64,000 nt of DNA from Gaertneriomyces semiglobifer (taxonomy: Eukaryota; Chytridiomycota; Chytridiomycetes; Spizellomycetales; Spizellomycetaceae), in the NCBI GenBank assembly GCA_025558075.1, contig JAHLKF010000018.1:186001-250000 (forward strand), in the 5' to 3' direction. Positions within the stretch are counted from its first letter, which is position 1. Each line of letters begins with the position of its first letter. Below, piece by piece: positions 47,267 through 57,725 of the stretch. Below the pieces are notes generated by a model. That model did no database searches, was not told where the DNA came from, and saw only the letters and a program-made list of their open reading frames with translations. Both the position numbers and the translations under genes were made by a program.

Positions 47267-47387
47267 GTCGAGGTTGATGTAGTCGAGGCTGTTGTAGTCG
47301 AAGTCCAGCAGTCGAGGTTGTTGTAGTCGAGGTCGTTGTAGTCGAAGTCGTTGCAGTCGAAGTCCAGCAGTCGAAGTCCAGGAGTCG
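47267..47387. repeat. Minisatellite, 14-15 bp unit, about eight copies
   Basis: Successive units such as gtcgaggttgttgta, gtcgaggtcgttgta, gtcgaagtccagca and gtcgaagtcgttgca are in tandem, each starting gtcga. Two unit types (15 bp ending gttgta and 14 bp ending ccagca) are interspersed. In one frame on the minus strand the array reads as Asp/Thr/Leu repeats, which I regard as non-coding. Confidence 0.85.
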
Positions 47388-47983
47388 GCCCCCTTGCAAA
47401 TGATGGAAACGGAGGTGAATAATCGAACCACCCAAAACCACAAGATTCGTAAGAGATGTCATCCCGGTTGTTTACGTGACACTCGGATTCCGATAGCGTT
47501 AAATAGAGCATCTACAGCAGCTGCGAACTTAAGCGCGGCTGAACTGCGTGAAGTCTATCCAACTTCAGTATCCGACACGAAAGGCAACAGGTAAAACGCG
47601 CAATCAGGTTTTATCACTGGTGGCCGCGACCTCCAGCTTAGTCCTTCATGCTTCCCCCAAACGCCTGAAGAAAAAAAGGGAGGGAGAGACGGCCGGGGGG
47701 CCCCTCTTTTTATATCCGAGAAGGTGCATTGTCGCCCGATGCGATGGCGCCATTCGTCATCTAAAGTCATTCAAGATAAATGAACGACAGCAGCAACTGG
47801 GCCACCAATAGATTGCAAAAAAAAGGCACAGCTGCTCTCCACTCTTGCTTACCTCAAAGGGACTCATTGTTCCTTCCCGATACGGTTGATTGCTGCAGCG
47901 TGGATCGGAAGTTGTCGTAATCCCTGCACACGCGTGGGAAACTAATAGGTGTCCGGACAGCACAGACGCGCCTGCCACGCGAG

Positions 47984-48095
47984 GTGTTCCAATGCCCTGC
48001 ATCCTGGAAATGGTTTCCTGCGAACGACGGTTCGATTCCGGGGAGGTGCACTTGCAGTGAGAGGTAGTCGGTACCTTTTGTTATTTTTTTGATGA
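47984..48095 (+). repeat. Truncated copy of the SINE-like repeat
   Basis: It shares gtgttccaatgccctgc, then ttcctgcgaa, gttcgattccggggaggtgc and the tail ggtac(c)ttttgttatttttt with the tandem copies at 56.2-56.7 kb. The A-box-containing middle present there is missing. The B-box-like gttcgattcc is kept. Confidence 0.7.
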
Positions 48096-48623
48096 ACTAT
48101 ACTGCCTCAGGGGAATACCTGACTGCTTACCTTATGTGTATATATACCCCTGTTAACACTTGATCGAGGGTGGGTCCGCATCAGATTCGTCTGGTTGCAA
48201 GGTAGCAGGAACTTAGTGAATGTGGGGCATCGTCGAGCCTTACTTCTCACGATCTCACTTGCGAATGCTCTCGTGAGAACCATCTTTCACCCTAGCCAAG
48301 CGGGATCAGATATGTCTCTTTCCGTTGCTAATCAGGGAAACAGTGCACTTGTTTATCAGGACGACGAAGCTTTGAACACCCGCAACCCTGGCATGACATA
48401 CCTATTTTCGTGTCAACTGCACGACGAAGGATTACCAAGCGGTGCAGCAGAACGCTACTGCTGAATAGATGCTGCGTACCTCGCATGAAATGAACCTGAA
48501 AATGCCAAGTGGCAATGTACATTGATGCACAAGCAAAATGTAGTGTACACTGCAGCAGATAATGACACTCTTTTTCCAATAACACAACACACACCAGCAA
48601 CATCACAACGCTAGCCAGCTGAC

Positions 48624-49588
48624 CTAAAGATTCTCAGCAGGATCCATCCCCTCGTCATCATCCGGTCTACCTACATTCTCATCACCCGTGTCCAACCCAC
48701 TCACGTCCTGAAACTCAGGTTGATGTTCCTCCCTAAGTACACCTACATCCCAACCGTCCTCTGCTTCCTCACTGTACGCTGGCCGCACCGCTTCCCAGTC
48801 CACATCATTCTCCTCATCCTGTTGTCTCTCCCGCCGTTGCTGTTCCAAAGTTGCCCGTAGGTCAGGCACCCATTCTCCCTCGCTGTTAGACGGGTTCAGT
48901 GGGGACAGGTTGTATGGACCCTGCGAGGACATTTGAGGAAGGTAGTTTGAGAGTGAAGATATATCTGCATGAAGATCCGCCGAAGAGGAAGTGGGTTCGA
49001 GAGGGTGACCAGTGGGAGTCACGCTTGTGGGATCATCAATGACGATTTCCTGAGGAAGATCACTCGGTGCGTATCCAGTTCCTTCTGCAGCTGTTGCAAA
49101 GGTGTCGTCGCGTGGGGATGTCGGTGTGATATCGCCTCCTGGGAAGCGCAATGGGTCCACTGGTATGAGCGTTGGTGAGTTGGCAGGCTTTCCGTGTACA
49201 GCGAGAGAAACGCGTCGGGGGAGTTGTGAGGGATCGGGTTTCCCAATGGTCGGTTGTGCGGTGGAGATACCGACTTCACTAATGATGGATATGTCCGGAG
49301 CGGCGTCCAGCGAATACTGGCTGGATGAGGTGTCAATAGCGAGACCCAGCCGTGATGGACGGCGAGTTTGGGCGTAGTCATCTATATTTTCGGCAAAGGC
49401 ATCTATAAGAGAAGAGGCATCAGAGTCAATTCGAGTTCTCTGTTGTCAAAATGGCATATCCCTAGGTAGTCACTTTGCTAACCTGATCCGTTATCGTACT
49501 CGGATGGGAAATCCGCCGAGGTAAATGTCTGAGGGGACATCAGCGTGTCAACCTCCATCCCGCCTTCCATACCGTAATCACGAGGCAT
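48624..49588 (-). CDS. Acidic, mostly disordered hypothetical protein
   Basis: Exon 1 from ATG 49588 gives MPRDYGMEGGMEVDTLMSPQ, TFTSADFPSEYDNGS. After a ~90-nt intron comes DAFAENIDDYAQTRRPSRLG, LAIDTSSSQYSLDAAPDISI and ISEVGISTAQPTIGKPDPSQ. PRRVSLAVHGKPANSPTLIP and DPLRFPGGDITPTSPRDDTF follow, then a strongly acidic C-terminal half (TLEQQRRERQQDEENDVDWE, GWDVGVLREEHQPEFQDVSG) ending GMDPAENL. It has several SP/TP motifs that could be phosphorylated by proline-directed kinases. About 290 residues, with no fold or family recognised. It could be a nuclear regulatory protein, but that is a guess. Confidence 0.6.
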
Positions 49589-50102
49589 TTTGGTTACTTG
49601 TTAGATTCTGTTTGTCAGGGTTTTCTGTCGCTTCTGATCTGGAGTGGTTCACCTTCAAAAAGTAGGAAGTAAAGTATGGCTGCCTAGGCTCACCCCTCAA
49701 AAAGGGTCAACGTCAACATTGACGACGCACCACGCGCGTCAGGATGTGACTCACTCCGACGATTCCAAATTAGGGTTTTTTCCTTTTTAGGAATTACTTA
49801 CATCAGCACTGTCCAAATAAAGCAATGTCAAGGCACAGTCATTGAATGTCCTCTATGACTAAGCAGATCGCGCTTTTTTTGCGGGGAAGCAACGCTGACA
49901 AAAAAGTTTGCCCCAAAAGCCGATGTCATCGGAATGCATCGGGGCCGCTAATTACCCGCCATCACCCGATATAAATCGATGTAAAAGAAGACGACAGTTT
50001 GCCTCGCCCCGTCCGCCGTTTGCTTCTTTGCCCTCATCCATCGTTGCTCATCCGACATCCAACTCGCATCCATCTTATTATTACCACCAAGTAAAAGTTA
50101 CA

Positions 50103-50465
50103 ATGGCTGGATACTCCCTCACCAACGTTCCGTCTGGGGTATGTGTGATGATAGGCGTCTGTATGTGTATCGCATGGCGGTTGACTCATGTATCGGTCTT
50201 ATTCAGGTCTACCCCCTCTTCGGTGTCATGGCTTTCGCCGTGGGTGGTCTTGGCTACTTCCTCTACCACAAGTCCACTGCCCCTGATGTCATCTGGGCAA
50301 GAAAGTAAGTTTCTTGGTCTTTTTCGATCGTCTCGTCTGCGAATGCTGATGGACGCTTTTAAAAGGTCCAACCCCCACCCTTGGTTGTCTGTCAAGCCCA
50401 ACCAAACCTCCAAGCTCTACGACCCTTTCAACCGTTTCGAGAAGTGGAGCCGTTTCTCCGCCTAA
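50103..50465 (+). CDS. NDUFA4/MLRQ-like respiratory chain subunit
   Basis: Three small exons. MAGYSLTNVPSG is joined to VYPLFGVMAFAVGGLGYFLY, a membrane span, then HKSTAPDVIWARK. After a second intron comes SNPHPWLSVKPNQTSKLYDP, FNRFEKWSRFSA and TAA. The pattern of one membrane helix, then PDVxWxRxxNPxPW and a short polar tail, is that of the NDUFA4/B12 family, now known as a cytochrome c oxidase-associated subunit in animals. The length (about 75 residues) fits. The inner mitochondrial membrane is the expected location. The first intron begins GTATGTGTG and the second GTAAGTTTC. Confidence 0.8.
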   Translation: MAGYSLTNVPSGVCVMIGVCMCIAWRLTHVSVLFRSTPSSVSWLSPWVVLATSSTTSPLPLMSSGQESKFLGLFRSSRLRMLMDAFKRSNPHPWLSVKPNQTSKLYDPFNRFEKWSRFSA

Positions 50466-51474
50466 GTTATTTTTTCTTTGAGGGGTCTTATCGAAAACGC
50501 TGTTGTGCCTAGCGGACCCTGAAATTCTTTGGGCTTTTTAATGACATTGGTGTCGGCGCTTATATACGGCTGGCTCAACATCGAAGCGATATTGAATGAT
50601 GATGAGTAGATGGAGGAGGTATTACTAGTTGGCTCTCCTAGTGCTGGGGTTGACCTGATTTTTTTGTGGGATTTGTATGTAGCATTCCTTTCCTTATACA
50701 TTGTTTTCCTTGTGCGTAACTGGGTTTCTTGCTTTGCATTTTGCGATGTGTTCCCGTTCACGGAATAGCTGATAGCGGATGTTGTACGGTCGTCAGAGGC
50801 CATAGCAGCAGCAGTGGCAGTGTGTATTTTGTGACAGAAAGCACGTTGTCGGTCGCAACGTTTCTTTGTATTCAACACGACATGACATGCTGTCACGTTT
50901 GGCTACTTCATGGACGAGGGATTCCAAATAAAGTTGCTTCAACAATGCGGAACTCCATCGACCCCACACACATCCATCTTCAGTTAGGCCCACCCCACGA
51001 TGGGCTTCATCAGGAAGGTGAACTTTTGAGGTCATTGAATTTGAAGTTTGCTACCAACGCGGGTATCACCGAACGCGCGCAGTGTGTTGTTGGTGTTGAC
51101 ATTCCTTCCTTCCGTGTTTTGTCAACTACATGTACAATCGAATACACGGTCATGATGAGAGCACGTCCAACACCACGATCTGGCTCTTCACAGCATGATG
51201 GAGCTCTCGGTATAGAGAGCTACTGATGTTGATCACGGCGGACGTTCTGTCCCCGCTCCGACCGTGTTATGGAAACAACCTTCCCCGGTCTTGCAAGTGT
51301 TTGCAACGTTCGGAAAGGACCATATCGGGCAGAAGCCTAGCCATATAAAAGGCCAACGTCACAAACGATCCCATTTTAAACTCAGGATTGGCTGCGTCAA
51401 ACGTTGCATCTGCTCAACTAGTAACCACCCCTTTCTGGACCTCATAACCAAAACCCACTGCTGTTTGCCACACG
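50466..51474. other. Intergenic, about 1 kb, no gene recognised
   Basis: A 165-codon plus frame at 50729-51226 and its minus counterparts have no ATG-to-stop form that looks like a family, and the Cys/His content is uneven. I treat the region as the 3' flank of the NDUFA4-like gene and the 5' flank of the phosphoesterase. No repeat or RNA gene seen. Confidence 0.45.
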
Positions 51475-52525
51475 ATGAAAGTCTTCTCTACCTTCGTCAC
51501 AATCGCTACGGCGGTATCGGCCATTGCCAGCGTCGCAGCGGTCCCTATCTCCCCGCGCGCCGACCCAGTCGTTCCTGGAAAATGGTTTGATCGGGTCGTC
51601 ACCGTTGTAAGTGTCTCCGCATCCTTCTCTCCACGCTCTTTCCAAACAACATTTGCTCATTACTGTCCACTCTGTATTCTCTTTGAAGGTTATGGAAAAC
51701 ACCGACTTCAAGGATGCCGTCAAGGACGCCTTTTTCAACTCCTTGACCTCCATCTACAACGCGCGACTCCTCACCGACTACCGGGCTGCTTTCCACCCAT
51801 CGCAACCTAACTACTTGGCCATGCTGACCGCCGGTCGGGACGCTTGGTTGGACAATGAGGTCAATGTCGATCGCAAAACATTGGTGGACCTCTTGGAAGC
51901 CAAGGGCGTTTCCTGGAAGACCTACCAAGAAAACTACCCTGGAAACTGTTACAATGGCGATTCGGGTGACAAGCTATACGTCGTAAGTAGAACCTACAGT
52001 AGGACCTACAGCGACCAGTTATAACTGACACCATACCCCTTTTTTTTCCTTTAAAAGCGCAAACACAACCCCTTCATCGCTATCAACAACATCCGCAACA
52101 ACCCGGCGCGTTGTGCCAAGATCGTTCCAAGTGACCAGTTCCTCAAAGACATCGCAGCCGGAACCGCACCGCAGTACATCTTTTACACACCCAACATGGA
52201 CAACGACGGTCACGACACTTCAGTCCAGTTCGCCTCCAACTGGGCCAAGGGATTCTTTGCCTCTTTCCTCAACAACCAAGAATTCATGAAGAACACTTTG
52301 GTAGTGTTCACGTGGGACGAGGACGACTACCTCCAGTTGCCGTTCAACAAGGTAGCTACCTGGTTGATGGGTCCTGTCGTGGATATCGCGCGCGGTGGAA
52401 AGGAAGATGGTTCTCGCTACGGACACTACTCTATTGTCAGGACGATTGAGGAGAACTGGGGTTTGGGCACTTTGGGACGTAATGATGAGGATGCAGTTGT
52501 GTTTGCCGGATTGTCCAAGAAGTGA
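51475..52525 (+). CDS. Secreted phosphoesterase (acid phosphatase / phospholipase C-like, PF04185 type)
   Basis: The start MKVFSTFVTIATAVSAIASV plus AAVPISPR is a signal peptide with a likely cleavage after AVP or nearby. The phosphoesterase opening FDRVVTV is joined by an intron to VMENTDFKD (metal-binding ENTD). Then come AAFHPSQPNYLAMLTAGRDA (HPSxPNY), LVDLLEAKGVSWKTYQENYP and a second intron. NPFIAINNIRNNPARCAKIV, YIFYTPNMDNDGHDTSVQFA (N-DGHD), VVFTWDEDD (TWDE) and GHYSIVRTIEENWGLGTLGR complete the family pattern. Such fungal proteins hydrolyse phosphate esters outside the cell. The exact substrate is unknown. Confidence 0.88.
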
Positions 52526-54539
52526 AGAGGAATGATGCCATTTGTTTTTTAGACTTAGTTGACAAGGTGGTTAGATTAGGTAGAACTTTGTAAACCAAAC
52601 ACTCTATGAATGCACGTATATCCAAGGTAACCGTCGCGTCGGTTCTTGGCAGTGTACACGAGACTGCCCCCAGTAATGATGCCATATGCAGGCCGTGACC
52701 GGTGTCCCCAAACAATGGCTCTCCAGAGAATCACCCACCTCCTTCCAGGCCGGCCCTTCAGCTCGGTGTCTTGACGTTACATCTCTAAGCAAATCGGAGT
52801 CGTCGTTGGATTGCCTGCGGAACATGAGTTTGGCGCTTACTGCGTTCTATTGTTATTCTGAGCTCCTATTCTGATGCGCATTCACAGCGTTACGCTTGTT
52901 AGTATTTTCCCATACGCTTTCGAGACGCTGAGGAGACACATACGCGTTGAAGGAAGACAGATATCGAATCGCACTCGAGCCCAAAACCAGAATGTTTGTT
53001 TCGTAGACGCAATAGTGTAGCAGAAGGAGGCTAGTGGAAAAATACAAGTTGTGCGGGCGGCCCATTGCTTGTAACGATCGCTGTGCCATGATGTCCTACG
53101 CAGGAGCCGATTTCACACAATACCAGTAGGTCATGAAGGACTAGGCACGGCGTACTTAATATTAAAATATTATAAATACAATCCAACAGACAGACTCCTC
53201 ATTATCCAGCAGTTACAAGCTGGGAGATTCACAGAACGAACAACGGCTTCCACAACGCACGTTTTTGCTTTGCTCGCTCATCAGCTTTCCTCAGCTGTCG
53301 GTTATGATCAGCGCATCCCGAGGCAGGACATTCCAAGTTCGCTGACAGGTTACGAAAAACGTAGAAGCGGGATCCCCATCAGAACGGCCAACTGGTGTCG
53401 AGAACAATGCATTCAGCTCTTCTATGTGCTCCCAAGGCTGGATCCAAATTGGGTGCTCGCCACTTGGGGGCGCTCTTTTCCAGGACAGCTTCTTCCTGGG
53501 CTTCCCGTTGCTCCCTGGAGCCTGCTCTTGGCTTGTACACTCTCCATATTCAGCATGTCGCTCTGTCAACAATAGAAGTTGTCGATGAGACTGAACAGTT
53601 TGATCTAAGCAGTCGGAGACGGTTTCCGCAGAATGCGTACTCGTTTATCATGGTCGATGCGTCACATCCACAGCTGCAGCAGTTCACGGCGGGAAGCTCG
53701 AGAGGAATAGGTAGAGGAGGCAGAGCACGCAAGAGAACAGGAAGAAAAGTACGACCTGGTGTTGACATTGCAGTGTTAGATGCTGACTGAGGATGCTGAT
53801 GATGGTGGGGGATTCTGATGATGGTGGGGGAAGCTGGGGATAGTGGGAAAATGCTACCAAGGTCAAGCTCATGCTGACGGTGGGAGACTGCGGGGGCTTG
53901 ACAGGGTCCTAACGCGTACATTTGTTAATTGCATTGCGCTCTTCATCGAGCAGAAGATCAGCGTTTTCCCAGTGCTTTCGTCACTGCCGTTCCCATTGCG
54001 CATCGGAAACGCGCCCGTATTTCAGCTGTGGTTCTCGTGCATCCTCCTCTGCATATCCTCCGGTCTCGTAATTCACTCTTCTGAGCAAGACTGACTGATC
54101 CTCTCTGATGCCGCTATTGCCGGACGACGTGATGGTACTAAGGACTCTGGCGATCAGACTTCCATTTAAGCTTTTTGTAATATCGATATATGCAAGGTAT
54201 CTAATGCCTGGTATTGATAACCATGACATGGCATGTAAACACGGTCGATCGAGCGTTTGCCGTCGGGCGCGGGAAACGATAGCGTTGACAGAACAAAAAC
54301 ATAAAAAAAGAGAGCAAAAGAGATTCTCACCCGCCATCATGGAAAGAAGCACTGCAATGGCAGCTCATTGCGACCGAGGTTAATGAGGAGTTTGGTTTGA
54401 ATCGGGATATGCTGAAACAGCAGTAGCTTGTGTGGATGTGTATGCTAGTGTGTAGAGGGATATGAATATATACATTCTTATTGGAATGCTCCTCATTATC
54501 CCAGTACACAGACAACAGCACCCGCCCCAGCACACCCAC
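52526..54539. other. Gene-poor region, about 2 kb
   Basis: No convincing gene. A plus frame at 53395-53790 begins with a Ser/Arg/Ala-rich, presequence-like stretch and later has GRGGRARKRTGRKVRPGV, but there is no family and the middle reads like non-coding sequence. A near-perfect 24-bp direct repeat (gatgctgatgatggtgggg / gattctgatgatggtgggg) sits at 53792-53830. An AT-rich patch lies at 53157-53178. Confidence 0.45.
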
Positions 54540-54998
54540 TCATCGCCCCCAGGTCTCGTCCCTCGTCTCCCCACCCCCCGACAACCACCACGCCCCCGCA
54601 ACCCACCCTGGTCTCCTACCGCCCCCGACACTCCACCAGTCCACCTCCATCTCCTCTGGCCATCTAGGCCGCTCGCCTGCGAAGGCCTCTGCTGCCCTTG
54701 CAGCCACAGGCACCTTGCGTCGACACAGACGCTCGTCCTCCTCCTTCGAGGAGGGTTCATCCCGCTCCTCTGCCTCTGAGGAGCCACGGCTGGCTTGCCG
54801 CGTTGAGTGGTGCTCGTCAGCGAGCAAGCGCCTCTTTGCGCGCACGTTGCGCAAGCGGGCGAGGTGCTACAAATAAAATCGTATTAGCTACCTTCTTTTT
54901 CCAGGTCAGATCAACTCAGCAAAAGGGAACAGAACCTTCTGCTTGGACGCCGCCGCTGTCGCCGTCTTGGCATCTTGTGGTTGTTGTCGTGCTTCCAT
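54540..54998 (-). CDS. Doubtful small Arg/Glu-rich protein
   Basis: A possible first exon from ATG 54998 (MEARQQPQDAKTATAAASKQ) and a second frame HLARLRNVRAKRRLLADEHH, SRGSSEAEERDEPSSKEEDE and VAARAAEAFAGERPRWPEEM look like one charged helical protein. Joining them in frame needs a weak donor (GTTCTG) and an acceptor ending TTTGTAG that has a GCTAATAC branch-like site. The C-terminal ~25 residues (Trp/Gly-rich) are unconvincing. No family recognised; it could also be chance. Confidence 0.35.
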
Positions 54999-56213
54999 TT
55001 TGTGGAAGAAAGAGCGTCGTCGTTGTGAGTTGAAGCAAAGGTCCCAGCGCCCCTCTCCCTTAGCTCACTCTCTCTAAAGTGAGCCAAAGGACAGGGGACG
55101 TACAATTCTCCGAATGCATTCATGAGCATTGTGAACGGTTGTGTCTGTGCAGTAGGAGTTTCAATTCTCCGTCTGTTTGTCGGAGTGATATTTTCAGCAT
55201 TCATGCTGAGATGGCCCGCTGCTTTCTCGATCCACCGACCCTGTGCAGCGCACCAATGAGGAGTTGGCTCTTACTGACCTCCGCCTACTGTTGTTCATGT
55301 TCCTTTCAAAACCAACTAGCTTCGGGCAAAATACATGGGAAAAATTACGATTCGCAAGCTGGTCCGGGTGTTCAACGTTCTATTCGCTTCGGTTATGCAG
55401 GTCACTATTGCATTCAGGCCAACGGTTCCAACAGCTGTTGTTAACGTGCACTCAGCGAACTGTTTGGGTTACCATACACTCTGAGAAGCCCAGCACAATC
55501 CGCCATCAAGACACGACTCTCGACCAGAGTTCCATGCCACCCGCATTCAATTCATCTGACTCCATCATTTATTACGTAGAATCTCGTTTGTCCTTCCTGA
55601 GGTTCGCGCATCGCTTTGTTTAGATGCCAGTTTGAATGGATTGTGGACCTTGTTGGAGGTGTTCCTCATCCCGAATAGCCATTTCTGAGCGCTTGTTTAT
55701 ATTGAAGCCAAACTGACAGTGAATGTTGGAGTGCTCGCATGGTGAGACGGTGAGTAAATAAGAATGGCAGCACAACCCTGTTTCGGAAACCTGCATGCAC
55801 ATGCCCAGAGTAATGCATTGAATCTCAACACAGACAGCCCACGGCCAAACGAGCTAGAACACCGCATAAACCGTCCAGAACTCTTGAACACAGTCGTATG
55901 GACCGTAAGTTCATTTGAACCTCTTCCGTGCTTGCAAAACGTTAGCATTGTGTTGATTCTACCTTACTCTAATAGGTGAGAGGAGCAAAATTTGGATGAT
56001 GCTTCCCACAAGAGTACCACATGTCCAGGAAGTTCAGGCCCCTGCAGTGACCCTACGTCTCCCATCACCAGGCGTCCCCAGCGTTAGTTGGTGCGAGGAC
56101 ACTGAGATACTTACGTAGCATGCTTGGATCTGCATCGGACCTCCAAAGTCACGCGAAAATCACGGGTGGTGCTTACCTCATATTATGGCTGCTATTAGCA
56201 GGTATTGCCCATT

Positions 56214-56453
56214 GACCTTCGTATGGCAGGTCGCGACGCGTCTGTTCCAATGCCCTGCGACGAAGGGTAATCTTGCGAATGTTTCCTATGTAAAACAAAG
56301 ACGCCGCCATAGCCGAGCGGTCTAGACCTGGGCATCTTGAGCGCTGTAAGGCCGGGAACGCAAGTTCGATTCCGGGGAGGTGCACTTTGCAAGGATGGAT
56401 GCCCTGGGCTCGGTACTTTTGTTATTTTTTGAATCACGTTGCTGTTCAGGGAT
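56214..56453 (+). repeat. SINE-like tRNA-derived repeat, tandem copy 1
   Basis: This 240-bp unit starts gaccttcgtatggcaggtcg and contains a Pol III A-box-like tagccgagcgg at 56310-56320. A B-box-like gttcgattcc at 56364-56373 follows about 54 bp later. The unit then has ggaggtgcac and a T-rich tail (ggtacttttgttatttttt). The box spacing and the sequence around the A-box resemble tRNA-Leu/Ser. I could not fold the middle into a good cloverleaf, so it is a tRNA-like element rather than a tRNA gene. Confidence 0.75.
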
Positions 56454-56690
56454 GACCTTCGCATGGCATGTCGCGACGCGTTTGTTCCAATGCCTGCGAC
56501 GAAGGGTAATCTTGCCAATGTTTTCTATGTAAAACAAAGACGCCGCCATAGCCGAGCGGTCTAGACCTGGGCATCTTGAGCGCTGTAAGGCCGGGAACGC
56601 AAGTTCGATTCCGGGGAGGTGCACTTTGCAATGATAGATGCCCTGGGCTCGGTACTTTTGTTATTTTTCGATTGCCTATATATTTTTTAA
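56454..56690 (+). repeat. SINE-like tRNA-derived repeat, tandem copy 2
   Basis: A second copy directly after the first, offset by 240 bp. It starts gaccttcgcatggcatgtcg, with A-box-like sequence at 56549-56559 and B-box-like sequence at 56603-56612. Over the tRNA-like part (acgccgccatagccgagcgg through ccggggaggtgcactttgca) the two copies are essentially identical; the flanking leader differs at a handful of bases and one indel. Confidence 0.75.
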
Positions 56691-56832
56691 TGTTGTTCTC
56701 CTGAGACTCGCATGATCACTCACTGATGTCGCGATAGAGGCTGTCGAGGTTTACTCGAAAGTTGATCGACGTCAAACCGCCGATACTTTCCTAACCAGGT
56801 GCACAAGGTGATTCCTTGAGGAGTGAAGCAGC

Positions 56833-56870
56833 AAACGACGGCTCGATTTGAGGAGGTGCACTCGCGGTGA
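56833..56870 (+). repeat. Degenerate fragment of the SINE-like repeat
   Basis: aacgacggctcgatttgagg then aggtgcactcgcggtga aligns with the B-box end of the fragment at 48023-48060 (aacgacggttcgattccggg then gaggtgcacttgcagtga). It is closer to that copy than to the tandem pair. Confidence 0.55.
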
Positions 56871-57725
56871 CAGACCGGACTGCTGATTGGATAGAGCGTC
56901 ACAGAGGGCAAGACAACAACTTAATTAACGACGGTGAAGGCGACGCTGGTACGAGTGGGACTCTGCCTACCACAAATCTGACTGCTTATCTCTGTAATAG
57001 TCGTTTACCCTTGTTGATTGATGAAAGGCGATGTCATCTTGTCAGCACGATGGGCGTCTGATCGCCGGAGCGCTGTCAATTATCAGGGTGGCCGGCGCCA
57101 GCACTGGTTCGAGGATGTCTAAGGCTACCAAGAATTAAGAAGAGACGACTGATCTGCCTTTTCTATTGTACGTTTTATGGAGGGAACAGCGAGCATAAAC
57201 AAATGTCAAAGTTATATTCAATTACATGTGACATCCGGTCGATTTACCTCCTCAACATCAAGTTCAATTACTGTGTCCCTCAGTAACTTCAATTGGAATT
57301 CACCTTTCATCTTTCGTCACTTTCACTACCCTCCCTTCAACTGGCCCTTTACTGATCTTCTGCACCAAACGTACAAACCCTTTTTCTCTGCACTTTCAAG
57401 CCGCTTATCGCCTGAGCCCTTCAATCATACCAATTACCCTCAGCCTCAACCAGATATCTATCTCGTCTTGTTCGACCAGGAACTGTTCGCCGCCTGCTTT
57501 CGGCTTCAAAAGTAACAAGTTCCCAGGGATGCTCTTGACGCGTTGGGGAGCCATTCATGACTGTGCCGTCAATGCTCTTTTTGTTATTGATACCAAAACT
57601 TAACGACAGGCAGGTGTAATGGGAATGTCTCCGAAACGAGACTGCCGTTCTCTCGCAACAGCAGCAGACTTTCGAGACCAAGCAAACAGCGACCAGGCAA
57701 TCCAGCAAGGGCTACCTTACACAGC

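Larger units (their letters stand above)
46126..48623. other. Gene-poor region, about 2.5 kb
   Basis: Frames in this stretch are short, mostly lack ATG starts, and change composition abruptly. It includes an AT-rich segment (47070-47165), the minisatellite at 47267-47387, a GC-rich inverted patch (ggccggggggcccc at about 47691) and a truncated SINE-like fragment (47984-48095). No protein gene or standard tRNA is recognised. Confidence 0.55.
54999..57725. other. Repeat-bearing gene-poor region, about 2.7 kb
   Basis: No protein gene is supported. The region contains the tandem SINE-like copies at 56214-56690 and a degenerate fragment at 56833-56870. The remaining frames are short and lack family resemblance. 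The last ~500 bp before the TIM23 ATG contain C/T-rich stretches that may be its promoter. Confidence 0.5.

Noticed and set aside
53395..53790. Possible mitochondrial protein with Arg/Gly-rich end
   Set aside because: It lacks a family match, sits in a gene-poor segment and its composition changes abruptly. It is not supported enough to call.
56310..56390. Functional tRNA-Leu/Ser gene
   Set aside because: A- and B-box sequences are present, but the T-arm and acceptor arms do not pair properly by eye and the sequence is duplicated inside a longer repeat. Called a SINE-like element instead.
56173..56631. Short minus-strand frames reading MHLPGIELAFPALQ and similar
   Set aside because: They are translations of the repeat's B-box region, recur with each copy and are not genes.
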